The notes under the pieces are model-generated. The model was given only the letters and a program-made list of their open reading frames with translations, did not search any database and was not told the DNA's origin. From Emiliania huxleyi CCMP1516 (taxonomy: Eukaryota; Haptophyta; Isochrysidales; Noelaerhabdaceae), in assembly GCF_000372725.1 (NCBI RefSeq), contig NW_005198529.1, positions 9,597 to 55,228 on the forward strand: a stretch of 45,632 nt of DNA. The letters run 5' to 3'. Of the stretch, positions 10,439 to 19,665 are shown one piece after another. Position 1 is the first letter of the stretch, and the number at the start of each line of letters is the position of its first letter. The position numbers were made by a program, and so were the translations under genes.

Positions 10439-11053
10439 GGCAGAGCCCAGTGGAGTCGTATCAGGCGGGCCGACGGAGCAGCGCTGGCCGTCAGGCAAGA
10501 GCGGCTCGTCTCCCGGTCCTCCCTCCCTCCCTCCCTCCCTCCCTCCCTCGTACCTGTGTCTTGTTTTGTCATGTGTGGCCTGTGTGACGCAGACCGTCAT
10601 CTCCCGTCGCAGAACCGGCCTCCGCTGGCCGCGGGCGGGCGCGCGGAGGGCGGTGGCGTTTCTCTTGAGTAGAGAGTACTGAAACCACGCACGAGCCAGG
10701 GCCAGCGCCCAGGGGGGGCGCGCCATTGGGGGTGCACATACGCGGACGAGGTCTTTTTCAAGCGGTATCGTCCCCAATCGCGGTAATCAAAATGCCCGCG
10801 GCGAAACATACGACAGGCAGCAGGCTCAGACGACAACCGCCCCCCCGCCCCCCCGGCCGATCCCCTCGCGTGGGCCTGGGGGTCGCTCTGCAAGCCGCAC
10901 AGCTGCCGCGGCACCGCGCAGTGCCAGGGGACTAAGTACCCCCCCTCCCGCCCACACTTGTGCTCCCGCCACCACGCTCGTCGACGAGCGATTGGGCTCG
11001 CTAGCTACCTGCCCCACCCTCACCTCCCTCTCAGTTGGCTGACAATGCGACAA
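10439..11053. other. Intergenic, with CCCT microsatellite
   Basis: Between the convergent HOP2 and H+-ATPase genes. A (CCCT)n run occupies about 10517-10549. No ORF with family features was found; terminators of both genes must lie here but no clear polyadenylation signal is visible. Confidence 0.6.
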
Positions 11054-13848
11054 TCAATACGGCTTGGGCTGGCCAGAGATGGAGACACGCAGGTCTTTGG
11101 ACAGACCCTTGGACATGCGCGCGCCGCTCTTGGACATGAAGGTGGTGCGGCTCTTTTGCTCGGCGACCGAGGTCATGGGCCCGTCCTGGATGCGGATGAT
11201 GCCCATCTTGACGAGGTCAATGATGATGAGCCAGGAGAGGTCGTAGGCCCAGATCTTGAGCATGTCGGCCGAATCAAGCTGCTCGACGATGAAGCCGCCC
11301 GAGAACTTGATGAAGGTGTTGACGATGCACTGTGAGACGACCGCCGACATGAAGAGCTGGATGGCGGGCACCGAGAGGAAGGAGAAGCCCGTCGTGCGCG
11401 CGTTGAAGATGAGGATCGCGGACGAGTTGGAGAGCTGCAGGAACATGCACGTCTCCTTGTACCGGAAGGTGCTCGGGTTGGAGAACTTCTCCGAGAGGAA
11501 TTTCTCGCCCATAACGTAGAGCAGCACCGACGAGGTGGAGAGCACGGCGCCCATCGAGTAGGCAACCACGATGAGCATCATCACGGTGGGCTGCTCCGGG
11601 TGCGGCGACGGGAGCTGGTGGTCGTACGCGATGGTGACGATGGTCAGGTCGTGGAAGAGCGCGAGCAGGATGATGAAGAGCGCGTCGAACGCCTCGTTGA
11701 AGGCGAACGAGACCACGCACAGGAAGGCGACCACCTGCACCGTCACGCAGATGCGGTAGATGACGTACGACTTGAGCCGCTTGAAGATCTTGCGCGACTC
11801 GACGATGGCGGTGAAGATGGGCGAGAGGCCGGGCCGGGTGAGGATAATGTCGGCGGCCGACTGCGCCGCGTCGGTCGCGCCCTCGACGGCGATGCCGATC
11901 TGCGCCTTCGCGAGCGCGGGCGCGTCGTTCACGCCGTCGCCGGTCATGCCGACGACCTTGCCCATCCCCATCAGCACAGCGACCACCTCGTGCTTGTCGG
12001 TGGGCATCACCTGCGCGGTGGGCGCGTGGGGGGCTGTGCGAGGAGCGGCCGTGCGCGGTGGCGACAATTTGGGTGGCATTTGCCTGGGCGAATCCGTCCG
12101 CGTGGAGGATGAGGTCGTCGCGCGCCGCAGAGGCAGGCCACAGCGCGGTGTTGGGCTGGATGTTGACGCCGAGCTCGATCTGGCGTGCGAGCTCCTTGGC
12201 GATGTTGAGGTGGTCGCCGGTGATCATCTTGACGTCGACCTCGGCGTTCTTGATCTTTGCGATCGTGTCGGCCGTGTCCACGCGCGGCGGGTCCATGATG
12301 GGCAGCGTGCCGGCGTACTTCATGGGGCCGCCGTCAATGGCGACGGCGACGCCGATGGTCTTGTATCCGCTCTTGCCAAAGGTCAAGTCCGCATCCTCGA
12401 CCGCCTTCTTCATGTTAACGAAGTCGTCGACCGTCCACTGCTGCCCGCCGTCGCCCTCGATAGCCTTGCCGCCGAGCACCTTGGAGACGATGCCCTTTGC
12501 GACGCGCATCTTGCGGGAGCCGCCGATCTGCGACACGTCGGCGACGGTGCGCTTGACGGTCGGGTTGAAGCCAAAGTACTTGTCGGTGGCCCACTTCTTC
12601 TTGAGCTTCTCCGCCGCCGCGTCGACATCGCTGCCGCAGCCAACCATCTTGGCGTAGGCCTGGAAGGTGGCGCGGTCGATGGCGTCGTCCTTGTTGGCCG
12701 GGTTGGACGCGAGCGCCGCCAGCTCCAGGACCTCCTTGCCGGCGAAGCCGTTGAAGCAAGCCGCGGTGTCGTGGTAGACAGTCATCTGCGCGGTGGTGAG
12801 GGTGCCGGTCTTGTCGGAGCAGAGGACCACCATGGAGGCGATCTCCTCGAGCGCGGTGAGATGGGTGACGATGCCGCCCTCCTTGGCCATCTCCTTGGCG
12901 CCGACGGCGAGGGTGACCTTCATCACCATGGGCAGCGCGATGGGGACCGAGGCGATGACGAGCGAGAGCGACATCTCGAGCACCTCCTCGAGCGGCACGC
13001 CGCGGATGCCAACCTGGTAGAAGAGGAGCGACCCCACGGCGATGAGCGTCAGCACGATCAGAACGCGACCGGCGAGGATGATCTTGCCCTCAAACACGCC
13101 AACGTGCTTGCCGCCCGACTCCTGGATGGCCTTGGCGGCCTCGCCGATCATCGTGTGGACGCCCGTCTCCGTCACAAAGCACTCCGCCTCGCCCGTCTTC
13201 AGCACGGACCCCGACCACAGCTTCTTGCCCGAGCCGGGCTCGCCGTCAGAGTCCTCGCGCGGCACCTGCACCGGCAGCGACTCACCGGTCAGCGCCGCCT
13301 GGTCGACCTGCAGCTCGTCGCCCTCGATCCACTTGCAGTCAGCCGGCACCACATTGCCGCCACGCAGGAAGACGACGTCTCCCGGCACGAGCTCGGCAAT
13401 GTCCAGAGGCGTGAAGTTGCCGTCGCGCTTTGTGGGAAGCTTGCGGATCATGCCGTCCTTGAGAGCGGAGATGGAGGCCTGCGCGTTCATCTCCTCAATG
13501 AAGCCGAGCGTCGCATTGGTCAGAAGCAGCGCGAGGATGATCCAAAAGTCGACGTACGACTTGAGCAGGAAGGCGAGGAGGCCCGCGATCTCAATCTGCG
13601 TGGGGCGCGTCGAGTAGTCAGCGGAGGGGAGTTGAGGGGGAAGGGGCAGGCTTGTGGCCGTCGCTGCGGCGCACCATGGCAGGCATCGTGCCCACGAACT
13701 GCATCGCAAACATCCTCCACAGCGGCTCCTTCTCCTCTGGAATCTCATTGCGGCCCCACTTTATTGTCTGCGCTTGGGCCTCGGCCGTGGTGAGGCCCTT
13801 TGAGCTGGGGATGAGGTCGTTGGCGTACGCACCATCCTTGGTGTCCAT
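11054..13848 (-). CDS. Plasma-membrane-type H+-ATPase (P3A P-type ATPase)
   Basis: Three exons (13848-13675, 13595-12084, 12010-11054) join in phase to 880 aa. It should use ATP to pump protons across the plasma or a vacuolar membrane. All catalytic signatures are present: L-T-G-E-S in the actuator domain, C-S-D-K-T-G-T-L-T with the phosphorylated Asp, M-I-T-G-D-H in the nucleotide domain, and the hinge T-G-D-G-V-N-D-A-P-A-L. Membrane helix 6 reads A-L-F-H-D-L-T-I, keeping the Asp that P3A pumps use for H+ (plants have N-D). Helices M1-M2 flank intron 1. The C-terminus is short, ends K-P-K-P-Y-like basic residues and lacks the plant 14-3-3 YTV motif, so regulation should differ. Intron 2 is best read as GC-AG (73 nt), which restores the family spacing G-F-A-Q/V-M-P-T-D-K-H. 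Confidence 0.95.
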
Positions 13849-14323
13849 GGCTGCGCAGCGATTCTGTGCGCAAGCACGGAGGAGGGTGTGAGCGCGTGGG
13901 GGCGCCGCGGGGCGGAGTCGAGCGTGCACACCGACGACGAAAGCCGACGACCAAAGGACGGCTATTACCAAAAGGCACAGAAAAGTATGTGCTTAGTTCG
14001 ATTCGGAGATTCGATGGCGGGGGAGCGTGCTACCGGAAGGGGGAAATGCGGGACAGCGGGACGGGTGGGGCTAGCCGTCCGAATCACAGCGTGTCCCTCC
14101 TTTTCACACACACACACACACACACTCTCCCACCCACATTGTTTTTGTGAGTGGTCCGGCCGGGTGTCACCACCGCCGGTCTTGCGGATAGATTTGATTT
14201 CTGGTCTTCCATTCGCCAGACGTTACTCCTAGGAACTCCCTAGAGCGAGCGGCGCGACGCGCCCCCTGAGCCCACCCTGAGCTGGCGGGGCTCGCACGCT
14301 AGCTAGCACCGGCCGAATAGCTT
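13849..14323. other. Upstream region of H+-ATPase, CA microsatellite
   Basis: Holds the promoter of the minus-strand pump gene; no TATA box stands out. A (CA)n run lies at about 14105-14125. No gene is supported. Confidence 0.5.
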
Positions 14324-14480
14324 TCTTGGAGCACTTGGAGTGCAGTCATTAACCTCACATCCAGGGCCGGGGAGCTAAGAAGCGCACCCAGCGAGCCGGA
14401 TGATCGGCATCGGGCTACGGGCTAGAGAGCCCTGACCCCTAGCTGGGGGGGGTGCGCCTTCGCCGGGCGACAAAGGTTTT
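14324..14480 (+). repeat. Dispersed repeat A, copy 2 (most complete)
   Basis: Contains GGAGCACTTGGAGTGCAGTC, ACCTCACATCCAGGGCCGGG, GAGCTAAGAAGCGCACCCAG, CCGGATGATCGG and GGGCTAGAGAGCCCT followed by GGGGTGCGC. Near-identical to copy 4 (25159-25300). It is followed directly by an inverted copy of repeat B. Confidence 0.85.
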
Positions 14481-14493
14481 CTTTTCCGGTGTA

Positions 14494-14552
14494 CCTGTGT
14501 TAGTGCCAGTGCGAGCCAGTCCCGTGCCCAGTCCTGTGCCCAGTGTTGTGCG
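14494..14552 (-). repeat. Dispersed repeat B, inverted copy
   Basis: On the minus strand it reads GCACAACACTGGGCACAGGA, then CTGGGCACGGGACTGGC, CACTGGCACTAACACAG. Other copies are at 2727-2757 and 18697-18740. The 11-bp CTGGGCACRGG word is doubled in this copy. Confidence 0.75.
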
Positions 14553-14794
14553 AGGGAGTTTTGTTGTAAAATTCTTTTCCGGGACAGACGCGCTCCGGGT
14601 GTCGCTCGCTCGAAACGCACGCGTCGAAAACGCACGCGTCGAAACGTGGCCTTGGCTGGCGGCAGCACTAGCGCCGTCGGTGCTTCGAGAACCACTGGCA
14701 GGAAGCCACTGGCAGGCGACCACGAGCAGCTTCTTCTACCGCTCGAGGTCACGCTGCGCACCGTTGTTTCGCATCGGCGAAACCGGTGTTTCGC

Positions 14795-15109
14795 ATGGCC
14801 TCTCCCGCCACAGGTAGTTCACGTCTTGGATGGTGCATTTTCCTTCTCTCCCTCGGCCTCCTCCTCCTGCTTAAAGTGGCCGGCTCTAAACGGCACCTCT
14901 TCGCGCGCCTCGGCGTGCTCGGCCTTGGTCTTGGCGGGCTTGCCTTCCACTTCACGGCCTCCGCAGCTGCAGCTCTCACAACGACCGTCCTCGTGTGGTC
15001 GCCGCTGCCCCTGCTGCTGTGGCGGCGGCGGAGACGGGCCGAACCTACGAAGCCGAGATCCCAGTTCTTCAAGACGAATGAGGCAGTGTGCCAGCCATGT
15101 CAGTCGTAG
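14795..15109 (+). CDS. Possible small membrane protein, low support
   Basis: A 104-aa ORF with two hydrophobic stretches (around residues 11-24, L-G-W-C-I-F-L-L-S-L-G-L-L-L-L-L, and residues 37-70) and a basic RRRRR turn. It ends C-Q-P-C-Q-S. No family is recognised. The other two frames and the minus strand are also open over part of this stretch, and the sequence lies among dispersed repeats, so it may not be a gene. Confidence 0.2.
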   Translation: MASPATGSSRLGWCIFLLSLGLLLLLKVAGSKRHLFARLGVLGLGLGGLAFHFTASAAAALTTTVLVWSPLPLLLWRRRRRAEPTKPRSQFFKTNEAVCQPCQS

Positions 15110-15349
15110 CGGCGAGTAGCGAGAGTGCAGCCGCCGTCGACTTCACGTCATGCTCTGAGCGACCCATACAGCTCACAGCTCACAGTCAGAGCTCCCGTGG
15201 TGGGAGATGGGGAAGTCTGAAAGCACGCCGATGTGTGCATGTAGTACCGACGCCCCTTTTTGCGCTTTTCCACCGGCGCGCACGGCCTCTCTGACTCTCA
15301 GGAGCGAGGAGGGTCGCTCTCACACCTTCTCTCCACTCGCTCTCTCTCC

Positions 15350-17025
15350 GCAGTACCATTCTGGAGTAATGGAAATCTCTGCGCAAGACCAGTAGATCGT
15401 TGGGGTAGAGATAGTAGATTGAGACTGGAGATCCTAGCGGATCTCTCACACGGACACGCCCAAGTCTCGCCAGTAGATCCGTCCTGTCCGGTTCCCCATT
15501 CAAGACTAAAGATCGAAGATTGAGATTGTGGATTGCAGATCGCTCTGAGCAGCAACAGGGCCAAAATGTGGAGATAGGAGATGGAGAATGCAGATTGTAG
15601 ATCCTAGCGCCCAGCCATCCGCCCCAGATGTGAGATCGAAGATTGAAAATGGAGGTCGTAGATTGCTGCCGGCGGCGACAGTGGCCAAGTAGAAGATTGG
15701 AGATTGGAGATGGTCAGTGTGAATGAATCCAAATTGCATCTCCTTGAAGGTTTGAGCCCCCTCCTCCCCCGGGCCCCCGAATCGAGATTGGAGATTGGAG
15801 ATTGGAGATTGAGATCGGAGATCTGATCCGGCCTAAGATGACGACGTTGGAGATTGGAGATTGAAGATGGAGATCGGAGATCTGACTGGATCCCCGGCCT
15901 AAGATGACGACGCTGTGGATTAGAGAATATTGGAGATGGGGAGATCGGAGCCCACCCACCCCCTAGAGCCTAGTGGTGTTGATAGATGTTTTATAGATTT
16001 TTGTTTTTTCCTGTGGTCTGTGCGCGGACGGACCGGGGAGCCTGCGGCGCCATTTTAATCTGCGCTCCTCTTTATGGCCTGCGGCGCCTGGCTTGAGCTT
16101 GGAAGTGTAAACGAGTCCGCCAGGGCGGTCTGCAAACGGAGCGCGCTGCGCGCGCGGTCTATGTACGCGGTCTATGTCGGCGAGCCTATTTGCCGAGTTG
16201 GCAGCGTGAACCATGATACCGCCCCCAGTTCGGCGTAGACCGCGCGCGCCGCGCAGCGCGCTTCGTGTTTGCAGACCGCCCTGGCGGACTCGTTTACACT
16301 TCCAAGCTCAAGCCAGGCGCCGCAGGCCATAAAGAGGAGCGCAGATTAAAATGGCGCCGCAGGCTCCCCGGGCCGTCCGCGCACAGACCTTTATCTAAAA
16401 ACAAAACAAAAAAATCGATGAGACACCACTAGGGGCTGGGGGGCTCCGATCTCCATCTCTCCAGTACTCTCCAATCTCCAGCGTCGCTATATCTTAGGCC
16501 GGATCCAGTCAGATCTCCGATCTCCATCTTCAATCTCCAATCTCCAACGTCGTCATCTTAGGCCGGATTCAGTCAGATCTCCGATCTCCATCTCCAATCT
16601 CCAATCTCCACTGTCGATTCGGGGGCCCGGGGGAGGAGGGGGGCTCAAACCTTCAAGGAGATGCGCTATGGACTCATTCACAATGCAAAAGGATCTCCAC
16701 CCTCTTTTCGCGCCATTTTGCAATCTCCAGTCGGCCCACACGATCTCTAGGCGCCTTTGGCGCGAAGTCAGAATCTCCACCTCTGTCGCAAGATCTCAAG
16801 CGACTGCACGCACCAAACGCGAGATCTCAGACTCCTCTCGAGCATCTACACCGGAGAAGATTTGCCTCCACCAGTTCTTCAATCTACTGCAGCTCTTGGC
16901 AGGAGATTTGCCACTTAAGAGATCTCTAAAAGGCATCTACGATCTACAGTCCAAGGATCTTCCGATGTTGCGCAGAGATTTCCATGTATGCCATTCTGAA
17001 AACGGGTGTACCTGCCGCGAACAGT
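15350..17025. mobile_element. 1.7-kb foldback element (long inverted repeat)
   Basis: The arms are inverted copies. The best-matching inner part (about 15713-16190 with 16235-16690) is near-identical over some 450 bp, including GGCCATAAAGAGGAGCGCAG and the GGGGGCCCGGGGGAGGAG block. The outer part is more diverged but the tips still match: GGAAATCTCTGCGCAA at 15370-15386 against TTGCGCAGAGATTTCC at 16973-16988. A spacer of about 45 bp lies at the centre (about 16190-16235). The arms contain GAGATTGGAGATTGG-type short tandem repeats, with a roughly 70-bp unit (GGCCTAAGATGACGACG) repeated twice per arm. No transposase is encoded, so it resembles a non-autonomous foldback or TIR element. ORFs inside (e.g. 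16214-15963) are arm sequence. Confidence 0.8.
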
Positions 17026-17143
17026 GAGAGGGAAGCAGTGCGCGCTAAGATTGTTGCAAGAGGTGGGACCCTCCGCGCTCAGCCGCCACACACGGCGCAG
17101 CGCGCGGCGCACACAAAAATCGAGAGGGCGGGCGGGCCTGCTC

Positions 17144-17987
17144 TCAGAACATGAGGCGGCCCTGCTCGTCCTTCATGCCCCTGTTCTTCTCGGCGTACGC
17201 CGCAATCTTCTTCTCATCTTCTGACAGCTCGCGCCGCGACTTGGCCGCGATCTCCTCCTTCCGCTTCTGGAGCGTGCTGCTCGCCACCTTGGCGGCCTCC
17301 TCCTTGGAGAGCCCGGCGGCGCGCGCCTTGTCCTCAGCGTAAGAGGCCTGGATCGTCGCGCCCTTCTGCTTGAAGTACGACGAGAGCTCGCCCTGCGAGC
17401 CGGCCTGGACGGTGCCAGCCTTGAACGCGTACCCCTATCCCGAGCGACCGCAGAGAGGTGAGCCGCGTCGTCCGGATGGGAGGAGGAGCGCGCAGCCCAG
17501 GCGCCGTCTCTGCGCTGCCGACCAGCTCGGGCCGCGGCGCGTACTTGTACTCCTTCATCGCTTGCCTGGCCTCGCTCGCGGTCGCCTGACGGTTGGGGAT
17601 GCCGCGCCGTCGGCGGAGGGCGGGGAGGGAGGCCGGCCCTCGCGTGTCCTTCATTTGACGGCCTTTTGCAATGCCTTTTCTGCTGCCTTCTCCTGCGATG
17701 CGAGGACAGGAAGAGCTGTCGATGGCCGTGCGGCGCAAACCGCGGACCTGTGACGACTAGAGCTCGATGCGAGGGCGGCAGAGTTGATGGCCGTGCGGCG
17801 CAAGCGCGTGGGACTGTGGCGGTTGCTAGAGCCTCACCTTGCTCCGAGCGGATGCCGGCAGCAACGGCGCGAGCGGCGCTATCCCGGCCGCGGCGAGCCG
17901 GAGTGCGCTGCGTCGAGACGGCTGAAGCAGTAGGCTCGATGTGGGCGAGAGGGACGCAAGCACGAGCAGGGCAGCGCAGCGCGGCAT
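17144..17987 (-). CDS. Thylakoid-lumen-type protein with Tat-like leader
   Basis: Four exons (17987-17838, 17692-17660, 17585-17523, 17434-17144), all with GT donors, join in phase to 178 aa. The first 47 residues form a two-part leader: a hydrophobic signal (R-C-A-A-L-L-V-L-A-S-L) and then a twin-arginine segment (P-S-R-R-S-A-L-R-L-A-A-A-G) ending P-A-S-A, the pattern of nucleus-encoded proteins sent to the thylakoid lumen in algae with secondary plastids. The mature part (about 130 aa) is hydrophilic and Lys/Ala/Glu-rich: K-E-Y-K-Y-A-P-R-P-E-L, S-S-Y-F-K-Q-K-G-A-T-I-Q, then a long helix ending E-Q-G-R-L-M-F. I do not recognise the family; an extrinsic photosystem-associated protein is conceivable. 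Intron 1 holds a partial direct duplication of GATGGCCGTGCGGCGCAA. Confidence 0.7.
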
Positions 17988-18166
17988 CGAGTCGACCGCC
18001 CTTCGGGCGACAGTCTGAGGTCGGCGAGCTTCTGCGCAGAAAAGAATTCCCTTTTCTAATTTTGACCTCGCCCCTCTAAAACCGGCAAAGAATTCAATAT
18101 CGGGTTGCCTCCCGCCGGCCCGCCGCTCTCCCGCCCTCAACCCCTGGCAGCGCCGCCACCTCTCAG

Positions 18167-18712
18167 ATGCACATGCCCGGTTCGTCGGACGATGTTCCGG
18201 ACAAGGTCGTGAAAGCGGTGGTGCGAGGCGAAGACGGAGCAGTGCAAGTGTGGCTCAACGGCGGAGGTTTGGTCGACGCTACGATCCCGTCCGGCAGTAC
18301 TCTGCTGTTCGCCGCCGCCGCGCGTGGCCACGAAGAGGTGGCCGCGCTGCTGCTGCAGCGTGGCGCGGCGGTCAACCAAGGCATTGTCGGCGGCCGCACG
18401 CCGCTGTACGCCGCGACCGTGCCACCTCATGTGCGCCCGGCTGCTCCTCAATCAAGGCCAGCGCGGCGGTCAACCAAGCCAAGGACGACGGCGCCACGCC
18501 GCTGTACGTCGCGTGCTGGAACGGCTGCTTCGACATCGTCCAGCTGCTCCTCGAAGCGGACGCGGCGATCGACCAAGCTGAGGACAAAGGCTGGACGCCC
18601 CTGCACATCGCGTGTTACAAGGGCTACCCAGCCGTCGTGCGCTGCCTGCTGCGGTCGGGCGCAGATACAGCGGCGCGCACCTCGGGCGGGCGTACGGCAC
18701 AACACTGGGCAC
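18167..18712 (+). pseudogene. Ankyrin-repeat pseudogene, truncated paralog
   Basis: Closely matches the start of the intact gene at 19666: both share V-V-K-A-V, D-G-A-V-Q-V-W-L-N-G-G-G-L-V-D-A-T-I and E-E-V-A-A-L-L-L-Q-R-G-A-A-V-N-Q. After about residue 88 the frame shifts near 18430 and again near 18470. Ankyrin repeats then continue in another frame (G-A-T-P-L-Y-V-A-C, G-W-T-P-L-H-I-A-C) to the terminal repeat G-A-D-T-A-A-R-T-S-G-G-R-T-A, where dispersed repeat B starts mid-repeat. The downstream module, coiled coil and U-box of the intact copy are missing. A tandem duplicate of the 19666 gene that decayed is the simplest reading. Confidence 0.8.
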
Positions 18713-18740
18713 GGGACTGGCGCGCACTGGCACTAACACA
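18697..18740 (+). repeat. Dispersed repeat B interrupting ankyrin pseudogene
   Basis: GGCACAACACTGGGCACGGG, ACTGGCGCGCACTGGCACTA, ACACAG. It replaces the end of the last ankyrin repeat, at the point where the intact paralogs read T-A-L-Q-W/M-A-K. Confidence 0.8.
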
Positions 18741-18959
18741 GAAAAGAATTAGTGGACCGGCCCGCGGATGGGCGTGGGGGCGCGTCGCCCTGCTTGCTCT
18801 AGGTGAAACGTCTAAGGGACGACCCGAATCCGCACGGCGGGCGGTGCACGCGGTGCACGGCGGCGGAGAACACGGGCACTAGACCAGGGAGGACTGGGAG
18901 AGTGTGAGTGGAGGGACACGTGTGTTCAGACGTGCCCCCCCTCGACGTAGTCGAGTCAC

Positions 18960-19295
18960 TCACATGGAAAGAGAGGAAGGTGTCCCTCTTGATGGAGCAT
19001 GGAACATGCATGAGGACAGCATGAGGAGAGTCCGTGGCTCTCGGGAGGCGCGCGACGCGTGCGCGTGGCGCGCGGCATGGCGCGTGCGCTCATGTCTCGG
19101 CGAAGGAGACCCGCTGTCCGTTGGAGGGGGAAGGAGCTCCTTGACGTTCATGATCTTGTCTCGCAGCTCGAAGAAGCGCTGGGGCTTGAGCGGCTTCGTG
19201 AAGTAGTCCGCGAGATTCTCATCGCTGCGGACGAAGGGGACGCATATCTTGGCCTCCTCGATGGCTTCACGGATGAGGCCGACGCTCAGACACAT
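18960..19295 (-). mobile_element. Ty1/copia retrotransposon fragment (RNase H C-terminus)
   Basis: The first 50 codons from 19295 read like the end of a copia polyprotein: a stretch S-V-G-L-I-R-E-A-I-E-E, then V-R-S-D-E-N-L-A-D-Y-F-T-K-P-L and F-F-E-L-R-D-K-I-M, the RNase H tail motif (E-N-x-A-D-x-F-T-K-P-L). The rest of pol is missing upstream and the reading downstream of about 19150 is not recognisable. It is a dead remnant. Confidence 0.75.
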
Positions 19296-19353
19296 TCACA
19301 CTCTGCTGTTGTTGTCTGCCGCATCCTCATTCATGAAGACTGCGGAGACAATG

Positions 19354-19583
19354 GGGGAGTGTTGGAGAGTGTGAACTCAAACCTACTTCCTGAGATCCTG
19401 ACCGTAGCCTGACCGTCCTTGTGAGAGAGAGATTCTCTCTTCCTTGTGTAACCGTCTCATGTTTGGTTTGTCCTGCCGCGCACATTGTCATCGACTTGTA
19501 TCCGACTTGGTGGTTGTGGTGATGTAGCGATGGTGTGGGTCTCTAGTGACCTATACAGCTCCTCCGTGCTCCGTCTCCTGACA
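19354..19583 (+). mobile_element. Possible copia LTR remnant
   Basis: A purine tract GGGGGAG is followed directly by TGTTGGAGAGTGTGA, the typical polypurine tract / LTR start of copia elements, and the block could end at CTCCTGACA. No second copy is found nearby, and the neighbouring pol fragment is on the other strand, so two different remnants may be juxtaposed. The ankyrin/U-box gene begins 80 bp to the right, so this may act as its promoter region. Confidence 0.35.
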
Positions 19584-19665
19584 GAACCTGGACTGGCATG
19601 TGTACGTATCTACTAGAACTCAACTGATATCCCGCCGCGCCTCCGCCCTCACGACCCAACGGCTC

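Noticed and set aside
11760..13793. 677-codon plus-strand ORF
   Set aside because: Antisense to the H+-ATPase, which carries all P-type ATPase motifs on the minus strand.
15963..16214. 83-codon minus ORF in the foldback element
   Set aside because: It lies wholly in one arm of the inverted repeat and shows no protein similarity that I recognise.
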